From Saccharothrix deserti (GTDB lineage: Bacteria; Actinomycetota; Actinomycetes; Mycobacteriales; Pseudonocardiaceae): a stretch of DNA of 64,000 bases. The stretch spans positions 310,001 through 374,000 of the forward strand of contig NZ_VKAB01000012.1 of NCBI RefSeq assembly GCF_009769385.1, read 5' to 3'. The position numbers and the translations under genes were made by a program. Numbering within the stretch: position 1 is the first letter of the stretch; each line of letters begins with the position of its first letter. Under the pieces are notes generated by a model. The model saw nothing but the letters and a program-made list of their open reading frames with translations, ran no database searches and was not told the DNA's origin. Positions 33,765 to 43,429 of the stretch are shown in pieces.

Positions 33765-35180
33765 GTGGTAACGGGTGGCGACCTGGTGACGATGGTTGAG
33801 CGATTAGCTCCAGCCGGCACGTCTGAGCGGCCGGTGCGACATCAGGGAATATTGTTGTTGTGGGCGATCGGCAGAGCGGCTCAAGGGCTGCCGCGACTGG
33901 TGCGTTGGACCGATGCGCAGGAAGAGTTACGACCGCTGCTCACCGCTCTGGGACGCGAGGGAAGTCGTCCGACGCCGCAGTACCCGTTCGTGGCGTTGGC
34001 TGAGACGCAGTGGTGGGAACTGCCTGAGGTACTCGAGAAAACTCCTCGTGCACATGGTTCAGCTCCGCTGAAGTGGTTGAAGAAGCACAACCCGCTGGGC
34101 GGACTTCCCTCTGAGATCTACGACCTGCTCGCTACCAACGCGGATGCCCGCGACGCTGTAGTCCGGGCGTTGCTTCACCGGTTCTTCCGTGACAGCCCGA
34201 CGGCTGAAGCGCTGAGACTGACCGGCCTGGACGACACCAGTGCCGATCCAACGAAAACGCAACCGGACGTTGCTCGGGCTGAGAACTCGTTACGAAGACC
34301 TGACGACTACGAGCGAACCGGTCTTCCTGCGGCGTCGAAGAACAGAACGCACGAGGGGCGTCCCACTGTCGGCCTTGTTGGTCCATTGGATGGTCTGGCC
34401 TCCCGAAGCGATCCTCTGCTGGGCTTGCCGAAGGCCGTTGACCTGCTCAGAGACCTCATCGGGGTCGAGGTCCGGACCGCGTCCGGCAAGTCGAACACCA
34501 TCCTGCACGTGCGGGGCGACGACGTCATGGTGAAAACGGAACGATCGCCCGAGGGGCAACCTGTACCGGTGAGCGCCGTGCAGAAGGGTTTGAACCTGCT
34601 CGCCACTCGGGGTTCGGTACGGGTGACCACCGACGAATTGGGGCATCGAAGTTCCTTCGTGGGTGCTGTGCTGGCGGTTCTACCTGGCGCGCGGTTCACC
34701 GGCAAACCTGCCGTGGTGGTGCTCGACGAGCTGTCGGTCGACGACACCGCTGGCGGCCACCACAACGGCCGGCTTGACTCGATTGCCCAGGTGAAGATCA
34801 GACTGGAACAGAGGCGGTTGCGCAGCCTGCTCGCCGATCATCGGGCATCCGCGCAGTGCGCCCTCTGCGGCGATCTGTTTCCACTAGACTTCCTCGTCGC
34901 CGCCCACATCAAGAAGCGGGCCTCGTGCACTGATGACGAACGCCGTGACCTCAACAACGTAGCGATGCTCGCCTGCACGTTCGGCTGCGACGCGCTCTAC
35001 GAATCCGGCTGGATCACCGTCGACGACAACGGACTCGTACGGACACGACCACCGGACAGAGTTCCGCGAGGCAGCATGCGCGACCGTCTCAGCCACCTGA
35101 AAGGACGCCCCTGCACTGCCTACACACCTTCATCGGCACCCTACTTCGAGTGGCACCGTACGACGATCTTCGAGGCTTGA
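33765..35180 (+). CDS. HNH endonuclease with possible DNA sulfur-binding N-terminus (type IV restriction candidate)
   Basis: The 471-residue product has an N-terminal region (VRHQGILLLWAIGRAAQGLP, ELRPLLTALGREG, YPFVALAETQWWEL) that resembles sulfur-binding domains of ScoMcrA-like enzymes. A middle domain (LIGVEVRTASGKSNTILHVR, VKTERSPEGQPVPVSAVQKG) follows, then a C-terminal HNH module (CALCGDLFPLDFLVAAHIKK, then NNVAMLACTFGCDALYESGW). Such proteins cut phosphorothioate-modified foreign DNA. GTG 33765 has GGGAGG seven bases upstream. The gene is divergent from the helicase-associated operon. The HNH call is firm; the sulfur-binding call is pattern recognition only. Confidence 0.7.
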   Translation: MVTGGDLVTMVERLAPAGTSERPVRHQGILLLWAIGRAAQGLPRLVRWTDAQEELRPLLTALGREGSRPTPQYPFVALAETQWWELPEVLEKTPRAHGSAPLKWLKKHNPLGGLPSEIYDLLATNADARDAVVRALLHRFFRDSPTAEALRLTGLDDTSADPTKTQPDVARAENSLRRPDDYERTGLPAASKNRTHEGRPTVGLVGPLDGLASRSDPLLGLPKAVDLLRDLIGVEVRTASGKSNTILHVRGDDVMVKTERSPEGQPVPVSAVQKGLNLLATRGSVRVTTDELGHRSSFVGAVLAVLPGARFTGKPAVVVLDELSVDDTAGGHHNGRLDSIAQVKIRLEQRRLRSLLADHRASAQCALCGDLFPLDFLVAAHIKKRASCTDDERRDLNNVAMLACTFGCDALYESGWITVDDNGLVRTRPPDRVPRGSMRDRLSHLKGRPCTAYTPSSAPYFEWHRTTIFEA

Positions 35181-35829
35181 CGGTCCGGTCGCACGGTTGT
35201 TCCGGTCCTGCGACGGGATCACGCCGTTCCTCGCTCCTGCCGGCCCGCAGCGGCATGTCGATGCCCGCGAACCCGTCCTCCACACTCCGGGATACCCCCG
35301 GCCGCCACTTCGAGCATCAGACTGAACTGGCGCATCCGCCGCCTCGGCGAAAGACACGCACCCGGCCCACGAGCCCAAGCAGCCAATGCTGGCCACGCCG
35401 CAGCGCCCCCACCGCTCCGCACCCGCAGGAACCGCAGACCCGGCAGCGCTGATCACCCCTACGTCCGGCCGCCGCCATCAGCGACGTCCTCGTACGGCGC
35501 TTCCGCAGCACCCACCTGCCCGCCCCGGAAACCTCCAGGACATGCCCTCCCGCGCACCGCGCCCCGCCCTCAGCGCCCGCCGCACGATCCGCGAACGACG
35601 CCGCTCGTCATGCCCCAGCACTATTTCGGCTTCTGGTACCCCTGCTTGGAGTGGCCGACAAGCACCGCGGGGAGCGGTTCTGCGCCGCCGGGTGCACCCA
35701 TGCCTGGCACCAGCCAGTCCGGAATCAACCCCGGTGGATTCCGGCTGCCCGCAAGGCATTGAGCCGTAGACTTCGGCAGTCAACGCCGACGAGATCCGGC
35801 CGTTGCGCGCGCCTGCGGGAGGAGATCGC
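35181..35829. other. 649-bp stretch, no supported gene
   Basis: Only shadow frames are visible. One plus-strand segment (about 35700-35770) ends in a proline/glycine-rich peptide without a family. The last 20 bases carry the GGAGGAGA ribosome site of the next gene. Confidence 0.4.
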
Positions 35830-37584
35830 ATGCAGGACCCTTCGGACTCGATGGAGATCGCCGAGCCTGAGGAGAACGGCCGGAGCGATACCACCGACTC
35901 ACCTGTCGTGGACGATCCGACGTCCGACTCGGACATCGACTCGACGACGTCGACGATCCTGGTGGAGGTGCTCCCAGGAGTGGCTGTCGTCGCCGGTGAG
36001 GTCCCGCCGGAGCTGAAGCCCGATCTGATCGACTTCGGGATCGTGCCGGCTGCCGACCGCAAGCAGATCTCAGCGATCCTCGCCTCGATCGGGAACGCGG
36101 CGACCGTGGTCGGCAATCTCGGAAACGCGTTCGCCAGCGTGCAGGGGCTCTACAGGATCGGCAACACTGCACAGGCCCTGCTGAACAACGGCGCGACGCT
36201 CGCCGTCAAGGACGGCGGGAACCTCGGAGCGGTGATGGTTTCCGGCCGCATCCTGCATCAAGCCCGCTTCTCCCCCGTGAATGCGGTGAGCAAGGCGCAG
36301 ACCGCGGCCTCGATCGGGCCGGCGCTGGCTATGGTCGGCCTTCAGATGATGCTGAGTGAGCTCTCGGGCCTCGTCAGGACCAACCTCGCGGTGACCAGTC
36401 AGGTCCTCACCACCATCCGCAAGGATCAGTGGGCCGAACTGACAGGGCTCGTCGCCGCCATCGATCGCGCGGTCGACCAGGCGCGAGAGATCGAGTCGGT
36501 CCCGACGTCCCTGTGGGAGGACGTCGCGGGCAGTGGAGCGCTGCTGCAGAAGCAGCTTGAGCTCTACCAGGGGAACGCCCGCGACCACGTCAGGCAGATC
36601 GGTCAGGCCGACGCACGCAGCCACCGCGAGTATCTGCAGACGAACGCCGAGGCGATCGCCTTCGACGTCTACGCCCTCCTGTCCTCCCTCAAGGCATGGA
36701 CCGGGTATCACGCGCTTCGCGCCGCAAGGGCGAGAGCCGCTGGACGCGAAGACGCCGCCGAGGCGCAATACGCCGAGATCATCGCGCGCGACACCCGCGC
36801 GGAGTTCGACTCCGCTCTCGCCGAGACGACGAGCCTCGTCAACGCGCTGACGCGGGAGCTGCGGATCACCGCCAAGCTCCGCGGCCCCGACGCATGGCCA
36901 CTGCCGGGGAAGCGGAAGGACGTGAAGGCAGCCCGCGAAGTCTCCGCCCGGCTTCTGGAGGCGATCGAGCCTCTTGCCGACACTCTCCATCCGCCGGCCC
37001 CTCCGCTCGAGGCTCCGGGCGTCGTCTGCGCACCCGAATCGCTGGATTCAGCGCCGTACCTTCGCATTCTGCGATGGCTCTTCGAGGACGGTGAGGCCCT
37101 ACGTGTCCTCGGCTTCCCTGACCAGCTCGATACCCTCGGTCCCATTTCCGCGATCGTCGGCGGAGCGAAGGAGAAGTTGGCGGCAGCGAGGGATAAGGCC
37201 ACGGCAAAGACACTGGTCGCCGTCACGGATCGCCGCATCATCACGGCCAAGACAAATGCGTTCCTCGAGCAAGCCGAGATCCGTCAAGACATCCCGATCG
37301 ACCAGGTGCGATACGTCCGAGCAACAACCACACAGGACAGAAGCTCACGCTTGGCGATCGACCTCATCACGCGCGACGAGAACATCCGGTGGCTCTTCCA
37401 CGCCGACATCGACAACACTCAAGTGGACGCGCTCGCCGCCGTACTTGCCGAGTCGATGACGATCCCGGACGCTGAACGCGATGAGCTTCAACGGCGGCGC
37501 TACGCCTCCATTGAGACGGGCGAGAAGAGCGAGAGTGCCGGCACGAGGTCTACCGAACCGACTGGATCCGAGGCCACGATCTGA
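35830..37584 (+). CDS. large hypothetical protein with C-terminal bacterial PH-like domain
   Basis: The 584-residue product has an acidic, serine/threonine/aspartate-rich N-terminus (to about 45). A glycine/alanine-rich amphipathic region follows (GNAATVVGNLGNAFASVQGL, GPALAMVGLQMMLSELSGLV), then long charged helices (about 190-370) and a domain near 460-540. That domain reads TLVAVTDRRIITAKTNAFLE, IDQVRYVRAT and LAIDLITRDENIRWLFHAD, the pattern of a bacterial PH-like (bPH) domain. The helical part could be membrane-active, but no clear transmembrane helix stands out. Codon use (more ATC, GAG and less biased third positions) differs somewhat from neighbours, suggesting a separate origin. GGAGGAGA precedes the ATG at 35830. 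Confidence 0.75.
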   Translation: MQDPSDSMEIAEPEENGRSDTTDSPVVDDPTSDSDIDSTTSTILVEVLPGVAVVAGEVPPELKPDLIDFGIVPAADRKQISAILASIGNAATVVGNLGNAFASVQGLYRIGNTAQALLNNGATLAVKDGGNLGAVMVSGRILHQARFSPVNAVSKAQTAASIGPALAMVGLQMMLSELSGLVRTNLAVTSQVLTTIRKDQWAELTGLVAAIDRAVDQAREIESVPTSLWEDVAGSGALLQKQLELYQGNARDHVRQIGQADARSHREYLQTNAEAIAFDVYALLSSLKAWTGYHALRAARARAAGREDAAEAQYAEIIARDTRAEFDSALAETTSLVNALTRELRITAKLRGPDAWPLPGKRKDVKAAREVSARLLEAIEPLADTLHPPAPPLEAPGVVCAPESLDSAPYLRILRWLFEDGEALRVLGFPDQLDTLGPISAIVGGAKEKLAAARDKATAKTLVAVTDRRIITAKTNAFLEQAEIRQDIPIDQVRYVRATTTQDRSSRLAIDLITRDENIRWLFHADIDNTQVDALAAVLAESMTIPDAERDELQRRRYASIETGEKSESAGTRSTEPTGSEATI

Positions 37585-38092
37585 CCACTGCCCCCGCAAA
37601 TCAGGGTGCGCGGCTCAGGACACCCGCCAGGGCCTGGTCCCACCAGACGATCCGCGCGCCGCAGTCACACCCGAGACGCACGAACCGCACCACACAACGA
37701 ACTGCGCCCAACAACCGCCAATCCATGCCAACTACGGCGAAGTGCAGCCAACAAGCTGAGCCTCACTCTGCCAGCCCGGACCGACCAGTACGCTGACCTG
37801 CGCAAACGGAGAACCGTCAGGTCGACCGATGCCGTTCACCGCCGTTCGGCGCCACTGCGCGTCGCCACACGCCGTTCCACTCCACGCCGTGCTCCAGTCC
37901 TGCTCCACCCCGCGCGGTGTGCAAGCCTTGGGCCCCAGCCCATACAAGCGCCGAACACGATAACGGTCCAGACCAGGACACATCACAGTCTCCACGGAAT
38001 CCGGGGCGGTTCACGTACTGGCGGTTCGAGGTGCGCCATCACATGGCGGCACCGTGAACCGATCCTCCACGCGGTGACTACCATGACGCCTC
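37585..38092. repeat. repeat region with deleted tRNA-like site and copy D of the repeat
   Basis: At 37754-37773 the sequence AGCTGAGCCTCACTCTGCCA equals the two ends of the tRNA-like site with the middle removed. From about 37795 the DNA closely follows 13180-13421, up to and through the next gene. No gene is seen. Confidence 0.65.
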
Positions 38093-38464
38093 ATGGCACG
38101 GGGTGTTCCGAGGTCCATGGCGTCCTTGACCGGTCGGTGGCGGATCGTGGAGATGAGCGGTTGGGACCGCGATGCCATCGACCTGGTCGAGCCGGGGTTC
38201 ATCGAGTTCACCCGGGACGGTGGCGGCCAGTTCGGTTTCATCGCCGTCCGCGGTGAGCTGGACTGCCGCCCGGCCGAACGGGACGGCCGTGTCGGCGTCG
38301 AGTTCACCTGGGATGGCGACGACGAAGGCGACCAGGTCAGCGGACGTGGCTGGGCGTACCTCGTCGATGACGCGAAAGTCGAGGGACATCTGTTCTTCCA
38401 CATGGGAGACGACTCCAGCTTCCGGGCGGAGCCCTTTGCCCGCGCCGAGCGACTGGACGGGTAG
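38093..38464 (+). CDS. conserved small beta-rich protein, paralogue of 13422
   Basis: The 123-residue protein is about 90% identical by eye to the product of 13422-13796 (LTGRWRIVEMSGWDRDAIDL; HLFFHMGDDSSFRAEPF). The upstream 300 bases are also conserved, so a segment was duplicated between the two loci. The downstream partner gene is absent: only its first 13 bases remain after the shared stop/start overlap. Confidence 0.8.
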   Translation: MARGVPRSMASLTGRWRIVEMSGWDRDAIDLVEPGFIEFTRDGGGQFGFIAVRGELDCRPAERDGRVGVEFTWDGDDEGDQVSGRGWAYLVDDAKVEGHLFFHMGDDSSFRAEPFARAERLDG

Positions 38465-38768
38465 TGAGCGAGTACCCGTGACCGCACCGCTGGGCGACAC
38501 AGTACCGAGATGACCAGCGATCCTGCTCAACGCCGGAGCGGCTTATGACCGGTCGCCACTGGCCGTTCGCTTATCCAGACGCCGTGTCGCCCCTGATCAT
38601 CCCGGGTCAGACGAAAGCGGTAGCGAGTGATCTCAACGAAAGATTGGTGCCCGCATCCACCAAGTTGCGTAGCCCAAGTACGAGGTGATGGTGCTGGTCG
38701 ACCAGGGCATGTCGGCATGGTGGCCCCAAGCGGCGGACAGTCGGGACCAGGTGCCTATGCTTCGGCGG
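38464..38768. other. recombination junction and noncoding stretch
   Basis: The start of the 13793-type gene (GTGAGCGAGTACC, 38464-38476) is followed directly by 26 bases (38476-38501) identical to 28758-28783 inside the YbaB-like gene, then by unrelated DNA. No gene is supported; the next gene may start as early as 38685. Confidence 0.6.
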
Positions 38769-40088
38769 GTGCCTGTGTCTCGGAAACGGAAGAAGAAGCC
38801 CGGCAAGTCCGGTCGGCCACTGAAGCCGGCCCGGATGGGCCAGCGCGGATCCGCTGCTGTTCTGAGCGACCATGACCGCGGTGAGCTGGCGGAGGCAATG
38901 CGGGGTCTGACCGCCTACCGTGAGCAGGTCCACGCGGGGCGGAGGTCGCGGGCCGCCGCCGCGGCAACGGATCTGGTCACCGACCTCGTGACGGTCGTGG
39001 CGAACCAACCCGACATGATCGTGGAAGACGCCTTGTGTCTGCGGGTGGGAGCGCTGTTGAGCGAGGCGGAACAGGCCCCGCTGGATGACCGACCGGGCCC
39101 GAGTCACCTGGCCCCAGCCCTGGTGACAGCGGCCGCAGCCGCAGTGGAGGCGACCACCGGCGACGCCTGGCGTGCTCCATGGCGGGTACTCACCGCCGTA
39201 TCCGACATCTTGCCGTATCCGCACAGCGAAGCCGCAGCCGACACGATCATGCGGTTGCGCGACACAATGGGCAAGCAGGTGCTACCGGCCGCGCCACCCG
39301 GCCCCACGGTGACCGGACCGGTGCTGTGGACCCGCGACCGATACGGCAGCCGCTTCGCCGTCACTGCTCCGATCACCACAGCCGACCAGCCGGAGCGCTG
39401 GTACCTGTGGGACATCGACGCCTGCGGACACCAGGCGTTCACTGTCCACAGCGGCTACTACCCCACACCAGAAGCAGCGCTGACCGACTGGCAGACCGGC
39501 GTCGGCCAGACCGCGGCCGCCGGCACGGAACTGGCCCCGATCGACGACCCATGGCTGCTGACCGAACTGCTCCCCGCCGAGGAAGGACTACTAGGTGCCG
39601 GCGGAGAAAACGAGGAGCAGTTCGTCGAATATCACCGCAGCAAACGTTTGACCGAAGCCGTCAAGCAAACGCTGCGACAGCAGCAAACCCGACCCGAGCG
39701 CGGTCTGGACGCGGCCACAGCCGCAGCCAAGTTCACCACATGGCTCCGGGCCCACGGCTCCCGCCAGCGGGAACTGCCGGACGACCTGGACGAACTGGCC
39801 ACCGAACTGGCCGACTCCTGGTGCCTCAACGACATCGACGCCGTATTCGCCACGTGCTCCCCACACCGCGTCGCCCTGTTCGTGCGGCACGTGCACGGCT
39901 ACTACCTCGACGACTTCGCCAAACAACTGGTCGCCCTGCTACCCGACTGGACCCGCTGGCTGGCCACACGCAACACCACCCCACCGGAACTGGCCGAACG
40001 CTGCCTGCCCTACGCCGAGGGCCAACCACACCCGCAGATCACCGTGGACAACACCGGCCCCGACTACCTCGCCCGCGTCACCGAATAG
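38769..40088 (+). CDS. hypothetical island protein, basic N-terminus
   Basis: The product has about 439 residues. It starts VPVSRKRKKKPGKSGRPLKP, a lysine/arginine-rich tail that may bind nucleic acid. A helical region follows, then TVTGPVLWTRDRYGSRFAV to RWYLWDIDACGHQAFTVHSG (a beta-sheet region near 175-230) and a long helical C-terminus (LARVTE end). I know similar unnamed proteins from actinobacterial islands but no function. I chose the GTG at 38769; upstream ATG codons at 38685 would add 28 residues with little character. It converges on the small gene at 40370. Confidence 0.65.
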   Translation: MPVSRKRKKKPGKSGRPLKPARMGQRGSAAVLSDHDRGELAEAMRGLTAYREQVHAGRRSRAAAAATDLVTDLVTVVANQPDMIVEDALCLRVGALLSEAEQAPLDDRPGPSHLAPALVTAAAAAVEATTGDAWRAPWRVLTAVSDILPYPHSEAAADTIMRLRDTMGKQVLPAAPPGPTVTGPVLWTRDRYGSRFAVTAPITTADQPERWYLWDIDACGHQAFTVHSGYYPTPEAALTDWQTGVGQTAAAGTELAPIDDPWLLTELLPAEEGLLGAGGENEEQFVEYHRSKRLTEAVKQTLRQQQTRPERGLDAATAAAKFTTWLRAHGSRQRELPDDLDELATELADSWCLNDIDAVFATCSPHRVALFVRHVHGYYLDDFAKQLVALLPDWTRWLATRNTTPPELAERCLPYAEGQPHPQITVDNTGPDYLARVTE

Positions 40089-40156
40089 GCCGCCGATTCC
40101 GCCGGCCGACATCTGTCACCATGGTCTGCAAGGCCGTTTGGACGCATATCGCGGCG

Positions 40157-40320
40157 TCACAGGTCGGCGTGGTCGAGCTTGGCGATGAACGCGGTCTTGC
40201 GTTTGTGCCGGTCTCGTAGGCGGGCGAGGTAGGTTCCGAAGCCGGTCGCGTCGCCGATGGCATGGTAGGCGTCAGGGACGCCGCCGGAGCATCATGATGG
40301 CCTTGTCGTACCGGTGACCG
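40157..40320 (-). pseudogene. C-terminal remnant of a SWIM zinc-finger-like protein
   Basis: After one frame change the minus strand reads HRYDKAIMMLRR and DAYHAIGDATGFGTYLARLR, then DRHKRKTAFIAKLDHADL and stop. This is the kind of tail found on SWIM zinc-finger family proteins and is related to the tail of the 13793-type protein. The rest of the gene is gone. Confidence 0.5.
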
Positions 40321-40369
40321 CCCGGCTATCCGCGAGCGACGGCCGGAGGCCACGCAGCCACGCCATCGC

Positions 40370-40732
40370 CTACGGCGAGTCTTCGAGCTCGTCCTCCCAG
40401 CAGCCGAACGGAGCACCGCCGGCGGTGTGGCCCACGACGAACATCCGCCGGCCGTCCCCCCAGGCCCAGTCCGGGTCGGCGAATCGCGTGTCGTCGGGGT
40501 CGTCGGTGTGCCGGCGTGTCGTGCGCGGAGCTGGGGGCGGTCGTCGCGCCCATTTCGACGTGGTGGCTGGCAGTGGGAAGCCGATCGCGGTGAGTTCTTC
40601 ATAGGCGGTGTAGCGGTCGACGCCGTAGCGCTTGGCGAAGGTGCCCACGGTGACTTGCGCGCCGGAGCGGCACCAGGCCCGCGCGGAGTCCAGACGGGCC
40701 GGCTTGCGCATGCGGTGACGGCGTGGCTGCAC
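40370..40732 (-). CDS. small HTH-like hypothetical protein
   Basis: The 120-residue product reads LDSARAWCRSGAQVTVGTFA, then KRYGVDRYTAYEELTAIGFP, a helix-turn-helix-like segment. The end, MFVVGHTAGGAPFGCWEDEL, is a conserved motif in actinobacterial relatives. It starts eight bases after the SEC-C gene stop on the same strand, so they form an operon. It is probably a DNA-associated regulator, but this is inference. Confidence 0.7.
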   Translation of the reverse strand: MQPRRHRMRKPARLDSARAWCRSGAQVTVGTFAKRYGVDRYTAYEELTAIGFPLPATTSKWARRPPPAPRTTRRHTDDPDDTRFADPDWAWGDGRRMFVVGHTAGGAPFGCWEDELEDSP

Positions 40733-40739
40733 GGTCTTG

Positions 40740-43364
40740 CTAACGCAGGTCGAGCGCGGCGCGTAGGCGGTCGGGGTTCATGAGGCCAGGTTTGTCCGGG
40801 TGGCTGGGGAAGGAGCCAAGTAGCCGGATCAGGTCGTCGCGCCGGGTGGGGTCGGCGGCGGCTTGCCGGGGTGTGTGTCCGGCCAGGGCGGGGATGGGCT
40901 CGTCGAGCCACTTCCGCTCGTAGTCGCGGACGAACCGATCGAGCACGGCCGCGACCTCGGGATCGGCTGGGTCAAGCGGTTCGACCGCGCCGGACTGAGC
41001 ACCGGGCGTGACAGCGGCCACTTCGCGTGTGTTGCGCGCGGGTTGGCGGGACTCCTCGACGACGGTGAGCGTCGGGTCGAGCTTTCGCAGTGTGCCCAGC
41101 ACACGGTCGAGCCGGGCCTCGCTGTTGGTGTGCACGGTCAGGTCAGCCCCGTCGAGGCGCAGGGTCGCGCGGACAGGTCCGTCCGTGAGGTGTTCGGACC
41201 ACTGCGGGGTGTCCGCGTTGGCATCGCGTGCGTAGGTCTCGTCCAGTTCGGCGACCAACGCGGCCGGATCACCGGTCCGCAAGATGACTTCGCACAGCAC
41301 CAGTGGGTCGCCTTCGGTGTTGCGCAGTGCGGGCGGCGCGAACCGTCGGGTGAGGAAGGAAACCAGGTCGACCGGATCGGGCTTGGCGTCCAGCAGCGAA
41401 ATGAGCTCGTCGCGCTCATGCAGCTCGACAGGTTCGATGCCGCCGAAGATCTGCGTCGTGTCGCCGGCGGGCACGATCCGGGCACAGATCAGCGCACCGA
41501 CCTTCAGCTGCCGGCTGGCCGTACGCTCCCGGACCTGATGGACGTCGCCGGTGCGCACGTCTCGCACCGTCAAGCCCTCGCCGTGGCGGACCTGTTCGAC
41601 CTCGAACACGGAACGATCGACGAGCAGCCACTGCTCGGCCAGCAGCCGCTCGTCCTCAGGGAGCAACGCGCCCCGAGCGGCCACGAACTCCGCGAACCCG
41701 CCACCCTCGAACAGCACCGCGTCGGTGACCAGCGGGTCAGCCAGCGCGTCAAGCAGACGATGGGGACTGTCAGCGAACTCCACCCGCTCCCGCGCGACGT
41801 CCGCCACCTCAGCACGCCAGGAACTGTCGGTTAGGAACATGCCCGCCTTCTGGTACAGCCACCCAGCGCGCTCGTCCAACGAGAGCTGCTCACGGTGGAG
41901 GTGGCACTTCTTGTACTTGCGACCGGAACCGCACCAACACGGATCATTGCGGCCGACATCCGAGCGGGGCCCGGCCTCGAACCGCTCGAGCAGCCTGACC
42001 AGCGGATGGTCCGGCGAGGCCCCAGCGCGGCGCAGCAAATCAAGTCCTCTGGTCGCATCACCGCGATCGCCGGCGTAGCGGGCGAGCGCGACCAGTGCCG
42101 GCGGCCACTGCGGATCCAGCGACTCCGCAGCCTCGTAGTCGGCCTCAGCCGAAGCGGCGTCACCTAGCCGCTCGTGGGCCTTGCCACGCAGCCACCACAA
42201 CGCCGGCCGGGCAGCGCGTGGTGCCAGCGGCTCGAGCGTCTCGGCGAACAACCCCAGCGCCGCCGCGCCGTCACTACCGGCTCCGACCGTCTCAGCCAGG
42301 ACCGCCGCAGCCACGGCGGGCTCGGCCAGCACGGGCAGGACCGACCGGACCACAGCGCCTGAACCGGTACCGGATCCGGTCCGGGAAGGCTCCGGCTGGC
42401 CGGTCATCTCGGTGGCGAACGCGGTCAACGCGGCGTCACCGCCGCCCTCGTGCGTTTCCGACGCCGCGGCGTGCAAGTCGGCGACCCGCTCGTACAGCGC
42501 GGCGATCGCCAGGACCGCGAACGCCTCGTCGTCATCCAGATCGTGCCGCACGGCGATCGCCGTGCGTCGTGCGTTCGCGCGCCACCGCCGGAAGTCGAAC
42601 CCCGGCGGGGCCAGCCACTCGCCATCGCACACCAACCCGCACGCCTCCAGCACCTCCCCGAGCGGAGGCAGCGGCTCGGTGAACAACGTGGCATCGTCCG
42701 CGCACGCCGTCCAGACCGCCGCATCCAGCAACACAGGCTCGTTGGATCGTGCTGCCAGTACCTGCGACAGCCGGCGCCCCACAACGGCCAGCCCTTCCGT
42801 CGACATCACCTCGTCCGGCACGGCCTCCAGCAGCAGCCCCTGCGCCGTGACCCGCACCGAGATCACGTCGCCCTCGCTCAGCCCTTTACCCACCAGATAG
42901 CCGGCCGACAGCAACAAAGCGCCGAGGTCATCCACCACCTCTGGTGGCACACCTCGCGCCGCCAGCGTGTCGTCGTCGAGCCCCGGCAGCACCCCGATTA
43001 CCGGCGAGCCATCAACCAGCAGCTGGTACCCCACGTACTCGGTCAACATGTCGACCGGGCACAGGTCCGGGCTCGACTCGAGAAAGTCGTGCTCAACCTC
43101 CAGCCCGCTCAACCGACGCGTGAACACCCGGCCGGCCAGCAAAGCCGGCAACGACACCCACCGCTCGTCGGTGAGCACCGCCAGCACACCGGCGCCATCG
43201 TCCAACGCCTCCGCCAACGCCTCATCCGCGTCGGCCCCAAGCACGAGACCACGGTCGTTCAGAACGGAACCAAGCCGCTCCTCCGCCATCGGCCCGTACT
43301 CGGCCAGCACACCCGCGATGACGTCGACAAGCGTCGAACCCGTGGAAAGGAAGGAGTCAGCCAC
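40740..43364 (-). CDS. large SEC-C motif protein with TPR-like region
   Basis: The 874-residue product has an N-terminal winged-helix-like region (VLAEYGPMAEERLGSVLNDR). Helical middle parts include a TPR-like segment (LWWLRGKAHERLGDAASAEA, then DYEAAESLDPQWPPAL). A SEC-C zinc motif near residue 470 (GRNDPCWCGSGRKYKKCH) and a C-terminal domain of about 350 residues follow. SEC-C binds zinc and contacts ribosomes or SecB-like partners in SecA; stand-alone SEC-C proteins are often of unknown role. The GTG at 43364 is divergent from the UPF0158 gene, 65 bases away. The small HTH-like gene follows in an operon. Confidence 0.8.
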   Translation of the reverse strand: MADSFLSTGSTLVDVIAGVLAEYGPMAEERLGSVLNDRGLVLGADADEALAEALDDGAGVLAVLTDERWVSLPALLAGRVFTRRLSGLEVEHDFLESSPDLCPVDMLTEYVGYQLLVDGSPVIGVLPGLDDDTLAARGVPPEVVDDLGALLLSAGYLVGKGLSEGDVISVRVTAQGLLLEAVPDEVMSTEGLAVVGRRLSQVLAARSNEPVLLDAAVWTACADDATLFTEPLPPLGEVLEACGLVCDGEWLAPPGFDFRRWRANARRTAIAVRHDLDDDEAFAVLAIAALYERVADLHAAASETHEGGGDAALTAFATEMTGQPEPSRTGSGTGSGAVVRSVLPVLAEPAVAAAVLAETVGAGSDGAAALGLFAETLEPLAPRAARPALWWLRGKAHERLGDAASAEADYEAAESLDPQWPPALVALARYAGDRGDATRGLDLLRRAGASPDHPLVRLLERFEAGPRSDVGRNDPCWCGSGRKYKKCHLHREQLSLDERAGWLYQKAGMFLTDSSWRAEVADVARERVEFADSPHRLLDALADPLVTDAVLFEGGGFAEFVAARGALLPEDERLLAEQWLLVDRSVFEVEQVRHGEGLTVRDVRTGDVHQVRERTASRQLKVGALICARIVPAGDTTQIFGGIEPVELHERDELISLLDAKPDPVDLVSFLTRRFAPPALRNTEGDPLVLCEVILRTGDPAALVAELDETYARDANADTPQWSEHLTDGPVRATLRLDGADLTVHTNSEARLDRVLGTLRKLDPTLTVVEESRQPARNTREVAAVTPGAQSGAVEPLDPADPEVAAVLDRFVRDYERKWLDEPIPALAGHTPRQAAADPTRRDDLIRLLGSFPSHPDKPGLMNPDRLRAALDLR

Positions 43365-43429
43365 GGCCGAACACAGTACCCGCCCCAGCAGACCTGGCAG
43401 ATCTCGCCAGTGACGCTACCGTGGTTCGA

